Positions 1 to 5,486 of a stretch of 7,349 nt of DNA are shown here, piece by piece. Each line of letters begins with the position of its first letter. Position 1 is the stretch's first letter. Below the pieces are notes generated by a model. It made no database searches, had not been told where the DNA came from, and saw only the letters and a program-made list of their open reading frames with translations. Both the position numbers and the translations under genes were made by a program. The stretch comes from Oceanospirillaceae bacterium UBA1126 (GTDB taxonomy: Bacteria > Pseudomonadota > Gammaproteobacteria > Pseudomonadales > Balneatricaceae): assembly GCA_002312935.1 (NCBI GenBank), contig DCAT01000017.1, positions 1 to 7,349 on the forward strand, in the 5' to 3' direction.

Positions 1-89
1 GTATTAAACTGGCAGGACACGAATTACTCTACAAGCCTGTTAAGCCAGCAAAGTTGAGGCGTATTTTGCACCATATGTTAGTCGTTTAA
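1..89 (+). CDS. C-terminal end of a receiver domain, probably a hybrid sensor histidine kinase (partial)
   Basis: The frame beginning at base 3 is open to a TAA at 87-89 and reads IKLAGHELLYKPVKPAKLRR and then ILHHMLVV. The K-P-V/L-K-P segment followed by a leucine-rich helix is the usual end of a receiver domain, where the first Lys is the conserved switch lysine at the end of beta strand 5 and the rest is helix 5. A receiver domain ending a gene beside a separate LuxR-type response regulator most often belongs to a hybrid histidine kinase. The kinase, sensor and phosphoacceptor regions lie outside the window, so the kinase identity is inference. The gene converges on the response regulator and their 3' ends overlap by 12 bp (78-89). 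If the neighbour is CrbR/ErdR-like, this would be the CrbS/MxtR-like kinase. Confidence 0.75.
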   Translation, partial: IKLAGHELLYKPVKPAKLRRILHHMLVV

Positions 90-731
90 CAAATCATCCA
101 GCACTGAGGCATCTACAACTAGTGCAGCTTGGGTGCGGTTACTTACCTTCATTTTGCGAAGAATATCTGACACATGGGTCTTTACCGTGGTTTCAGCAAT
201 ACACAGCAGCCCAGCAATGTGCTTATTTGAGTGGCCTTTAGCTAAACATTGTAAGACTCGCAGTTGACGCTGAGTCATTTGTCGCATCTGGGCCTCAGTA
301 ACATGAGACGGGGGAACCGCAGAGGCATCACTGCCCCGCAGGAGTTGAGAGGGTAAATAAACCTGCCCTTTTAACACTTGTTTTAGGGCATTAATAATAT
401 GTTCCCTAGGCAAGGTTTTAATCAAAAACCCTACCGCACCAATGGCCATACTTTGCAGCACTAAATGTCGACTTTCTTCAGCAGACACCATGACCACAGG
501 GGTTGAAGGACAGCTTGCAACCAGCTGCTGCAGACCATCTAAGCCATGGCAACCTGGCATGTGTAAGTCGAGCACAATTAGATCTAGTTCAGGGTTAGCT
601 TGCGCAACCTGCAAGCACGAAGAAAAGTCATTCGCCTGCAATAAGCTACTGCCCACAAATGCTTGCCCGATGACGCCAGCAAAGGCATCTCGAAACAAAG
701 GGTGGTCATCCGCAATCAATATCTGATACAA
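78..731 (-). CDS. NarL/LuxR-family two-component response regulator, CrbR/ErdR-like
   Basis: This 217-residue protein is a DNA-binding response regulator with a receiver domain (about residues 1-120), a short linker, and a LuxR-type helix-turn-helix (about 150-210). In the receiver, the acidic pair is D8-D9 in ILIADDHPLFRDA, the phosphoacceptor is D55 in LIVLDLHMPG, the switch Ser is S83 in VVMVSAEE, and the conserved Lys is K105 in GFLIKTLPR. The HTH reads IAETTVKTHVSDILRKM, with the T-V-K-x-H-V recognition-helix pattern. From memory, the overall sequence is close to the ErdR/CrbR regulators that activate acetate and alcohol utilisation genes under a hybrid kinase; this subfamily call is not checked. 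The start is a TTG at 729-731: an in-frame TAA lies two codons upstream, and the next candidates would cut into the acidic pair. The Shine-Dalgarno sequence is weak. It overlaps the convergent kinase tail, so the two are probably partners. Confidence 0.9.
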   Translation of the reverse strand: MYQILIADDHPLFRDAFAGVIGQAFVGSSLLQANDFSSCLQVAQANPELDLIVLDLHMPGCHGLDGLQQLVASCPSTPVVMVSAEESRHLVLQSMAIGAVGFLIKTLPREHIINALKQVLKGQVYLPSQLLRGSDASAVPPSHVTEAQMRQMTQRQLRVLQCLAKGHSNKHIAGLLCIAETTVKTHVSDILRKMKVSNRTQAALVVDASVLDDLLND

Positions 732-734
732 GAA

Positions 735-764
735 TTAGGGTTCTCGCTTAGGGTGGATCCCTAA
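735..764. promoter_or_regulatory. Possible operator: repeated TTAGGG and inverted CCCTAA upstream of the response regulator
   Basis: TTAGGG occurs at 735-740 and 748-753 (13-bp period), and CCCTAA at 759-764 forms an inverted repeat with the second copy around a 5-bp spacer. The group lies 4 to 33 bp upstream of the TTG start of the regulator, inside its leader or core promoter. LuxR-type regulators bind short inverted repeats as dimers, so autoregulation is possible. No factor can be named. Confidence 0.35.
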
Positions 765-1157
765 TATGCGTCATGTAGTATTAAATGGCAATGTTGATTT
801 ACTTTACCCTCATTTAAAACTTATTAGCCTTTTCACCTTCACTGTGTTCCTTAGATCAGCATCAGCGTTTTTATAATGCTTATACTTTAGCTATCGCCCT
901 TAAATCTTTAAATTCTGAAGGTTTTGCAGATATAGCATCTTGTTAATACGGAACCCATAAAAGTAGCACGCTAAGTGGTTAGAAGGCCTAGCTTAGAAAG
1001 AATAATTGGGTTTAGCGAAGGCTGCACTAAAAAGTGCGCCATCGGCTTCAGTCAATTAAATGTTTAAAGATGTCAAATAATGGATTCAAAAATTGTCACA
1101 GGAACATAGTTAACCCTAGACCGCTTTTCCAACCTCCCTCCGGCTATGTATTAGGCC

Positions 1158-1228
1158 CAGTATGGGTGATTTCTTACACAAAACTAACATTATCTTTGCA
1201 TTCCTTTTCAGTATTCACACCCATACTG
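1158..1228. repeat. 11-bp perfect inverted repeat with a nested CAGTAT palindrome
   Basis: CAGTATGGGTG at 1158-1168 is the exact reverse complement of CACCCATACTG at 1218-1228, separated by 49 bp. The right arm also pairs locally: CAGTAT at 1209-1214 with ATACTG at 1223-1228 around 8 bp. The half-site CAGTAT is thus present three times in 71 bp, ending 13 bp before a perfect TATAAT. This suits a looped or cooperative operator for the DUF4864 gene, but may be a transcript hairpin or chance. Confidence 0.4.
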
Positions 1229-1241
1229 ACACTTGAATGCT

Positions 1242-1247
1242 TATAAT
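1242..1247 (+). promoter_or_regulatory. Candidate -10 box for the DUF4864 gene
   Basis: A perfect TATAAT lies 142 bp upstream of the DUF4864 ATG. No good -35 hexamer sits at 16-18 bp, where the inverted repeat lies instead, so activator dependence or a false match are both possible. If used, it would give a leader of about 135 nt. Confidence 0.3.
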
Positions 1248-1388
1248 TATGGGTTGCAAATAGGAGTTAGATCCGCAAAGAAAGAGCCCGTTCGCGCAAA
1301 TCTGAAGCACTGCTTACTGATTTTTCCAACTATTATCGATGAAATAGTCAAAAGACCCTGTAAGTACAATTATATAGAGAGGAAACAA

Positions 1389-1817
1389 ATGAATTTAAAG
1401 AAATATATTGCTCAAATACGCTACCTTGCAAGTGTTTTGGTATTTCTGTTGTTTTGCCTTCCAGCGACCGCTGGTGAAAAAGAGGATGTACAGGCCACGA
1501 TCAACGGTCAATGCCAGGCGTTTTTGGAAGATGATGTCAATCAAGCGTTTACCTACGCCAGCCCCTCGATACGCTCTATGTTTGGTACTCCTCAAAATTT
1601 TGGCGAAATGGTTCGGCGTGGTTATCCAATGGTATGGAGACCCGCAGGTGTGACATTTCTTGAACAGAAAGAAACCCCTCAAGGGCGCACTCAAGATGTT
1701 CAAATTTTTGATGGTGCTGGAACCGCTCATTTTTTGAGATATTTTGTCACGCAGACTCCAAACGGATGGAAAATATCGGGTGTGCAATTGCTGGACATTG
1801 CTGATATCAGTGTTTAA
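1389..1817 (+). CDS. Secreted DUF4864 domain protein
   Basis: A 142-residue exported protein of unknown function. Residues 1-28 are a classical Sec signal peptide: basic start MNLKKY, hydrophobic core VLVFLLFCL and an ATA signal-peptidase site, with the mature protein beginning at G29. The mature part matches my knowledge of DUF4864: an opening helix QATINGQCQAF, then AFTYASPSIRSMFG, the MVRRGYPMVWRP segment, and a closing C-terminal strand GWKISGVQLLD. The fold resembles NTF2-like beta sheets, with no known enzyme activity. The ATG at 1389 is chosen because GAGAGGA lies 5 bp upstream. The frame is open back to a TTG at 1233, but that extension has no ribosome-binding site and would bury the signal peptide. 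It is likely monocistronic: 256 bp separate it from the next gene. Periplasmic or outer-membrane location is inferred. Confidence 0.85.
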   Translation: MNLKKYIAQIRYLASVLVFLLFCLPATAGEKEDVQATINGQCQAFLEDDVNQAFTYASPSIRSMFGTPQNFGEMVRRGYPMVWRPAGVTFLEQKETPQGRTQDVQIFDGAGTAHFLRYFVTQTPNGWKISGVQLLDIADISV

Positions 1818-1870
1818 CACAACATCCTTGTGCGCTGACTGCACGGCGCTTTAAGCCAGCACTGATATCA
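1802..1870. repeat. 11-bp inverted repeat spanning the end of the DUF4864 gene
   Basis: TGATATCAGTG at 1802-1812 and CACTGATATCA at 1860-1870 are exact reverse complements 47 bp apart. The left arm lies in the last codons of the gene, and a related TGATACTGAG follows near 1887. It could fold as a long-loop 3' structure, but no T tract follows, so I do not call a terminator. Confidence 0.3.
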
Positions 1871-1934
1871 CTGAGAAAAGCTTGGTGATACTGAGGACTG
1901 GCATGGTTACTGAAAATAGTTTGATACCAAATTT

Positions 1935-1949
1935 AACACCGTTGGTGTT
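1935..1949. promoter_or_regulatory. Possible operator AACACC-GTT-GGTGTT upstream of the first DMT permease
   Basis: A perfect 6-bp inverted repeat with a 3-bp centre. It lengthens to nine paired bases (TTT against AAA) if one unpaired C is allowed. It lies 124 bp upstream of the permease ATG with no gene between, so it could be a repressor or activator site or a short RNA hairpin. No binding protein is identifiable. Confidence 0.3.
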
Positions 1950-2073
1950 CAAATAGGATCTGAACGATTGGTTAAGCGGGAATGCTAGTGAAGGCTTGTT
2001 TGAGGCCTTTGCAATTGGCGCTGTTATCACTATCGTAAGCTCAAGGATGTTGTCACAAATATAAATAAGTGAA

Positions 2074-3018
2074 ATGAATCGTTCGACTAACACCAATGCA
2101 GTGTGGCTATTACTCTTGTGCGCAGTCTTCTGGGGCGCCTGTTTCCCTGTGGGTAAACATGCGTTAGGGGAAGTACATGCCTTAACCTTAATGATTTGGC
2201 GTTTTACCATCGCCTCTATTTGCCTGTTGGGATACGCCAAATGGAAACACATTGCTATTCCTATTCTAACGCCGAAACAATGGGCATACGCGATTAGCAT
2301 CTCGATTGTAGGAGTGAGTGGTTTTAACCTTGGTGTATTCACTGGCCTTGCTCATACAAACGCAAGTAATGGGGCTTTAATTATGGCGCTCAGTCCATTG
2401 GCCACTTCGCTGATTAGCTCTTTGTTACAACTTAAATTACCCACACGAAGCACGATGTTTAGTTTGGCGGTTTGTTTATCCGGCGTGTTAATTGTATTAA
2501 CTAATGGTGAATTAGAACGACTGCTTAGCTTTGAGTTTAATCAAGGCGACCAGATGATCTTTTTGGGCATGCTATGTTGGAGTGTTTATACCTATCTGAC
2601 ACAGTCTATTAGTCTCTGGATGCCAATCATTGCGTTTACCTTAGTGGGAATGGTGTCAGGTGTCGCAGTGATTTCCTTGGTGGCAGTGTTTAGTACAGAC
2701 GTTCATCCATTACAAGAAAGCCTGGCGATAAGCCAGTCTGTACTCGCAGATTTATTGTTTATCGGCGTATTTGGCACCGTAGGGGGATATCTTTTATGGA
2801 TTTCTGGCGTCAAGCAACTTGGCGCAGCAAACGCTTCCTTATTTTTCAATTTTGTACCGGTCTTCGCCGCTCTTACCGCATTTTTTTATGGCCAACATGT
2901 CACAGAATTACAGCTACTTGGCATAGCAATTGTTATCACTGGTTTGCTGCTACCAAGAATCGCCAAATGGCAACAACAACGCTTTGCTAATGGCCAAAAA
3001 GCTAACACCGTTGTTTAA
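2074..3018 (+). CDS. EamA/DMT-superfamily permease (first of two)
   Basis: A 314-residue inner-membrane protein of the drug/metabolite transporter superfamily, with two EamA repeats and about ten transmembrane helices. The first repeat (about residues 9-145) opens with WLLLLCAVFWGACFPVGK, the typical W-G-x-x-F-P signature of helix 1, and contains LAHTNASNGALIMALSPL. The second (about 160-296) ends in GAANASLFFNFVPVFAALTA and LLGIAIVITGLLL, the usual last two helices. Members export metabolites, amino acids or drugs by proton exchange; the substrate cannot be read from sequence. The ATG at 2074 gives the expected N-terminus but has only a weak AAGTGA just upstream, so translation may be modest. 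It converges on the cupin gene with an 86-bp spacer lacking an evident terminator. The opposite-strand frame at 1851-2342 is a shadow. Confidence 0.93.
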   Translation: MNRSTNTNAVWLLLLCAVFWGACFPVGKHALGEVHALTLMIWRFTIASICLLGYAKWKHIAIPILTPKQWAYAISISIVGVSGFNLGVFTGLAHTNASNGALIMALSPLATSLISSLLQLKLPTRSTMFSLAVCLSGVLIVLTNGELERLLSFEFNQGDQMIFLGMLCWSVYTYLTQSISLWMPIIAFTLVGMVSGVAVISLVAVFSTDVHPLQESLAISQSVLADLLFIGVFGTVGGYLLWISGVKQLGAANASLFFNFVPVFAALTAFFYGQHVTELQLLGIAIVITGLLLPRIAKWQQQRFANGQKANTVV

Positions 3019-3104
3019 ATAAAAACCTATTAGAAATACTAAACTCACTGAATTCGCTTCTAAGGCCCCGTGTTTTTAATCTTGTACCTCGACTATTTGG
3101 TGGT

Positions 3105-3545
3105 TTAATCACTTACAAAGTCAACATTTTCAATCTCTGCATAAACATCAGCTCCCTTGAGGCCCTTGGCAAAAGCACTGGAGAGTTCACCACGTGATAG
3201 GTCGTATCCTCCACTACCAATTAACAACCAACGCGCAGTTGTGGGAAACTCAAGACGATGAGGAACTCCTTTTGGTAGATAGACTAACTCGCTAGCGCAC
3301 AAGTGATGAATCGTTTCACCAACGGTAGCGATCACTTCACCTTCAAGGACGTACATCACTTCATCGTGATCATGGTGAACATGCAGGGCTCCTGGCCCTG
3401 CCACATTGCTGGACGATTCAGCAATCATAAAGGCTCCATTTGAATCCTCTGTGGTAACAAGAGACCTACCAGATTGCGGCAGCGGTGGGGTACGACTAGC
3501 ACCCGCTTTAACGACATAGCCACGTGATAAATTACTCTTAGTCAT
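3105..3545 (-). CDS. Single-domain cupin protein
   Basis: A small cytosolic beta-barrel (146 residues from the chosen start), about the usual size of a one-domain cupin. Cupin motif 1 is clear: PGALHVHHDHDEVMYVLEGE, with metal ligands H55, H57 and E62. Motif 2 is ELVYLPKGVPHRLEF, with P91, G93 and H96 as the last ligand. All four metal-binding residues are therefore present and the protein should bind a metal. The fold is shared by dioxygenases, isomerases and small-molecule sensors, so no reaction can be assigned. Three in-frame ATGs lie at 3563, 3554 and 3545. I choose 3545 because AAGGA sits 10 bp upstream of it, while the longest frame has no ribosome-binding site and the middle one has AAGGA almost touching its ATG. 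The gene stands alone, convergent with the first permease. Confidence 0.9.
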   Translation of the reverse strand: MTKSNLSRGYVVKAGASRTPPLPQSGRSLVTTEDSNGAFMIAESSSNVAGPGALHVHHDHDEVMYVLEGEVIATVGETIHHLCASELVYLPKGVPHRLEFPTTARWLLIGSGGYDLSRGELSSAFAKGLKGADVYAEIENVDFVSD

Positions 3546-3765
3546 GATAAACATGTCCTTCATAGGGTTATTGAATACTACTTCAAAGATGCCTCAACAT
3601 TACTTTGTTGTTGGGTTAATGTGATGACAAATTCTCTATTAACAGCATCTGATCTAAGCCTTATACAATGATATTTAGAAACTTGATCTTTGGCTAGCGA
3701 TAATCACTTTAACGACTGTATTAACGACTATTCACGCCTATTGCCTTTGTCTTTAAAACTTCGAA

Positions 3766-3783
3766 TGAAGGCTTGGGCCTTCA
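3766..3783. repeat. 7-bp hairpin TGAAGGC-TTGG-GCCTTCA
   Basis: A perfect 7-bp stem with a 4-base loop and no T tract on either side, so it is not an intrinsic terminator. It overlaps the coding-like - strand fragment. A weaker GGGTT/AACCC hairpin follows at about 3820-3831. Confidence 0.5.
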
Positions 3784-3838
3784 GCCGAGCTGGTTAAGTC
3801 TTTGTTAAATGATGAGCCTTGGGTTGAACCCTCAATGG

Positions 3839-3878
3839 AAACACCACTAATTAGGCTAGCGCTGTTTTAGTGGTGTTT
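3839..3878. terminator. 12-bp perfect inverted repeat, possible bidirectional terminator
   Basis: AAACACCACTAA at 3839-3850 pairs fully with TTAGTGGTGTTT at 3867-3878 around a 16-base loop that contains AGCGCT. Each strand leaves the stem with only three T residues, and the loop is long for an intrinsic terminator. It lies about 120 bp downstream of the second permease on the - strand, where a terminator would fit. A recombination or protein-binding palindrome is an alternative. Confidence 0.4.
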
Positions 3879-3999
3879 GGACGTTGTTTGGGGGAGGTGC
3901 TCGTCAGACTTTACAAACGCCTCAAGGCCACTCACCCCATAGTGTAATCAAGTTTATTTATTGGACCCATTCAGAAACAACTGGTTTGGATAATAATGA

Positions 4000-4869
4000 T
4001 TATGAGCTAGCTAAAATAATTCCTAAACCAATAACTGCGATCCAGATCCAACGCTGAGGAGCAACTTTTTCACCCAGCCACAACCAAGCAGTAATCGTTG
4101 TAATGGCAGCAAAAGCCGCAAAACCGATGCTAGCCGCAATGCGGCCATCACCCTGAGATCCCATGAGAAAAGCCCAGAGCGCAGCAACTTCTAAGGTAGC
4201 TTGGGCAAACACCAAAGCGGCCACTTTGCCTTTAGGTGTGTTGAGTTTTTGGCCATGTCTTAGCTGCCAAGCTACCAGTATTAGTACGCTGATTAGCGCA
4301 AACATACGATTTAAATATAACGCAGGCATCGGGCCTATTTCGGCGCTGGCTTCTTGAGCAAAAAACATCCGTAGCGACACTGTAAATGCTGTTGCTAAGC
4401 CTAACAAAGCAGTCGTGCGCAGCCAAGCGGCAGAGTAGTCTGGTTCGCTGGCTGGGCTTTTGGACGGCCGAGACAACATAATCACACCACCAAAAACTAG
4501 AGCAATAGCCAGCCCTTGAGCCAAACTAAAAGGTTGACCCACAAACGCATTCATTGCCACCAACATTACCGTAAAACTTGATGCTGCTGGTGAAGCAACT
4601 GCCACAGGGCCGCGCTCAAGGGCTTTATATAAAAATATTAGAGCAACAATGTTAAGCGCACCAGAGGCTGCTGACACAGCCCAAGCATAGGCATGCCAGC
4701 GGGGCCAATCGTCAGTGACCACAAATAACGCACTTAAACCCACAGTAGATAGGCTCATTACCGCTAAGATTAAAATGCTAATTGACACTTTTTGAGTAGT
4801 GGAGCGAGCGACTGCATCAGACACACCAATAAACACAGCCGCTAACAAGCCCCAAATGATTCCACTCAT
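4000..4869 (-). CDS. EamA/DMT-superfamily permease (second of two)
   Basis: A 289-residue, ten-helix inner-membrane transporter of the drug/metabolite superfamily. The first EamA repeat (about residues 3-134) starts with IIWGLLAAVFIGVSDAVAR and includes ALERGPVAVASPAASSFTV, a hallmark of the family's helices 3-4. The second repeat (about 150-287) ends in ITAWLWLGEKVAPQRWIWIA and a small-residue final helix. The substrate is unknown. It is not a recent duplicate of the permease at 2074-3018: they share only general family pattern. The ATG at 4867-4869 is preferred because GAGAG lies 6 bp upstream; the frame can be extended six codons to a TTG at 4887 without a ribosome-binding site. The gene is divergent from the DUF2256 gene across about 315 bp. 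Confidence 0.93.
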   Translation of the reverse strand: MSGIIWGLLAAVFIGVSDAVARSTTQKVSISILILAVMSLSTVGLSALFVVTDDWPRWHAYAWAVSAASGALNIVALIFLYKALERGPVAVASPAASSFTVMLVAMNAFVGQPFSLAQGLAIALVFGGVIMLSRPSKSPASEPDYSAAWLRTTALLGLATAFTVSLRMFFAQEASAEIGPMPALYLNRMFALISVLILVAWQLRHGQKLNTPKGKVAALVFAQATLEVAALWAFLMGSQGDGRIAASIGFAAFAAITTITAWLWLGEKVAPQRWIWIAVIGLGIILASS

Positions 4870-5184
4870 ACATGTCTCTCGTTGCAATCTTTATATTGAT
4901 AATGTTGCAGCTTAGGCAATAATAAGGCCTTTGCCAAGAGCCATTCTAATTGACACAAAAAACCTTTACAGAGATTGCAGAACAACATCACTTTGAGCAG
5001 TCAGCCACCTGAGCCGCTAGCTAAATTTTCGTTGGCACTTAAGGTTCATTAATTTCAAACGGCGTGGCTTCTTGTAGGCAATCAGAATTCTCAAAGATAA
5101 CATTGCCTACCAACAGCTCTGATGATGGTAATTAGGTAGGGTCCACACTAAACTACCTATTTAATAGTTAGGCTTCCATAAACA
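4870..5184. other. Divergent intergenic region with repeated TAGGCAAT motifs
   Basis: No gene is visible. The stretch contains TAGGCAAT at 4913-4920 and 5075-5082 and its reverse complement at 5102-5109. The last two belong to a 9-bp perfect inverted repeat (GTAGGCAAT 5074-5082, ATTGCCTAC 5102-5110). A 7-bp inverted repeat TAGGTAG/CTACCTA lies at 5133-5159, 25 bp before the DUF2256 ATG. These could be sites for one regulator acting on both divergent genes. Confidence 0.4.
4890..4919 (-). promoter_or_regulatory. Candidate promoter of the second permease
   Basis: On the - strand TTGCCT (4919-4914) and TATAAA (4895-4890) are separated by 18 bp, giving matches of 4/6 and 5/6 to sigma-70 boxes. 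Transcription would start near 4883, leaving a short leader of about 14 nt that carries the GAGAG ribosome-binding site. The -35 box lies within a TAGGCAAT motif (4913-4920). Confidence 0.4.
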
Positions 5185-5352
5185 ATGAAAAAAGCTGATT
5201 TACCACAAAAAATGTGTGTGGTGTGCGAGCGCCCTTTTACGTGGCGCAAAAAATGGGAAAAGGTGTGGGATGATGTTAAATACTGCTCCGAACGTTGCAG
5301 GCGTTCATCCAAAAGTCTCAAAGGTAACATTACAGATATTAAGCAACCATAG
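5185..5352 (+). CDS. DUF2256 small zinc-binding-type protein
   Basis: A 55-residue protein reading MKKADLPQKMCVVCERPFTW and then RKKWEKVWDDVKYCSERCRR. The two cysteine pairs C11-x-x-C14 and C34-x-x-x-C38 fit a treble-clef or zinc-ribbon site, and the strongly conserved W-R-K-K-W-E-x-x-W-x-x-V-x-Y-C-S core is diagnostic of DUF2256. The basic C-terminal tail suggests nucleic-acid contact, but the function is unknown. In many proteobacteria I recall this family being encoded beside photolyase/cryptochrome genes; no such neighbour is present here. The ribosome-binding site is poor (only an AGG about 12 bp upstream). It converges on the SnoaL gene with a 134-bp spacer, which holds no strong terminator; a weak AACTAT/ATAGTT hairpin at 5456-5476 is followed by two Ts. 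Confidence 0.9.
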   Translation: MKKADLPQKMCVVCERPFTWRKKWEKVWDDVKYCSERCRRSSKSLKGNITDIKQP

Positions 5353-5486
5353 GTTGTGAACCTTAAGACTAGCTATTTTAAGCCTTTTGTACACCATAGC
5401 TGGCGTAAAGTTGGGCTAGCGTTAATCATTATCAACCTTACCCAGCTGTGTATATAACTATTAAAGAAGCATAGTTTTGGGTTGGC

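Larger units (their letters stand above)
732..1388. other. Gene-free stretch between the response regulator and the DUF4864 gene
   Basis: There is no convincing gene on either strand in these 657 bp. Small open frames are present, for example one on + at 1034-1246 and a 24-codon ATG frame on - near 1044. They lack ribosome-binding sites, composition or motifs of real genes. The stretch does hold the TTAGGG group by the regulator, a 5-bp GCACT/AGTGC hairpin with an AAAA loop at 1024-1037 (no T tract, so not a terminator), an 11-bp inverted repeat at 1158-1228, and a perfect TATAAT at 1242-1247. The region should contain the promoters of both divergent genes. Confidence 0.6.
3546..3999. other. 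Gene-free stretch between cupin and second permease, with hairpins
   Basis: No complete gene is visible in about 450 bp. On the - strand a 21-codon frame without an ATG (3793-3728) reads RLKAQAFIRSFKDKGNRRE and has a coding-like look. Two other frames, on + ending near 3960 and on - near 3950-3840, are also open for 25-30 codons. They may be relics of a lost gene, but I recognise none. The stretch also holds a partial tandem repeat of TTAACGACT (3709-3717 and 3721-3729) and three hairpins between 3766 and 3878. The cupin promoter must lie at its left end; I found no good -35/-10 pair. Confidence 0.5.

Noticed and set aside
442..726. 94-codon open frame on the + strand over the response regulator
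   Set aside because: Antisense to the receiver domain; no recognisable domain.
1024..1037. GCACT-AAAA-AGTGC hairpin as a terminator
   Set aside because: Only 5 bp and no T tract; no gene ends next to it.
1233..1388. N-terminal extension of the DUF4864 gene to a TTG at 1233
   Set aside because: No ribosome-binding site, non-protein-like composition, and it would place the signal peptide inside the protein; the ATG at 1389 has GAGAGGA 5 bp upstream.
1851..2342. 163-codon open frame on the - strand over the first permease
   Set aside because: Antisense to a clear EamA protein and to its leader, with no family motif; a shadow frame.
1934..3013. TAACACCGTTG occurs on both sides of the first permease (1934-1944 and 3003-3013), as if a target-site duplication
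   Set aside because: The second copy is inside the last codons of the gene, and several 11-base matches are expected by chance in a window of this length.
3914..3926. CAAACGCCTCAAG, a 13-base match to the start of Vibrio superintegron repeats as I recall them, plus GTTAGGC at 5167-5173 and GTTTAAC at 1812-1818, hinting at integron attC sites
   Set aside because: No paired core sites at attC spacing with matching inner arms, genes lie on both strands with long spacers, and no integrase is present. Single core-like heptamers are expected by chance.
3691..5430. Similar blocks GGCTAGCG(A/T)TAATCA near 3692 and 5414 as a dispersed repeat
   Set aside because: The match is about 15 of 17 bases, within the range expected by chance for the number of comparisons, and flanks do not align.
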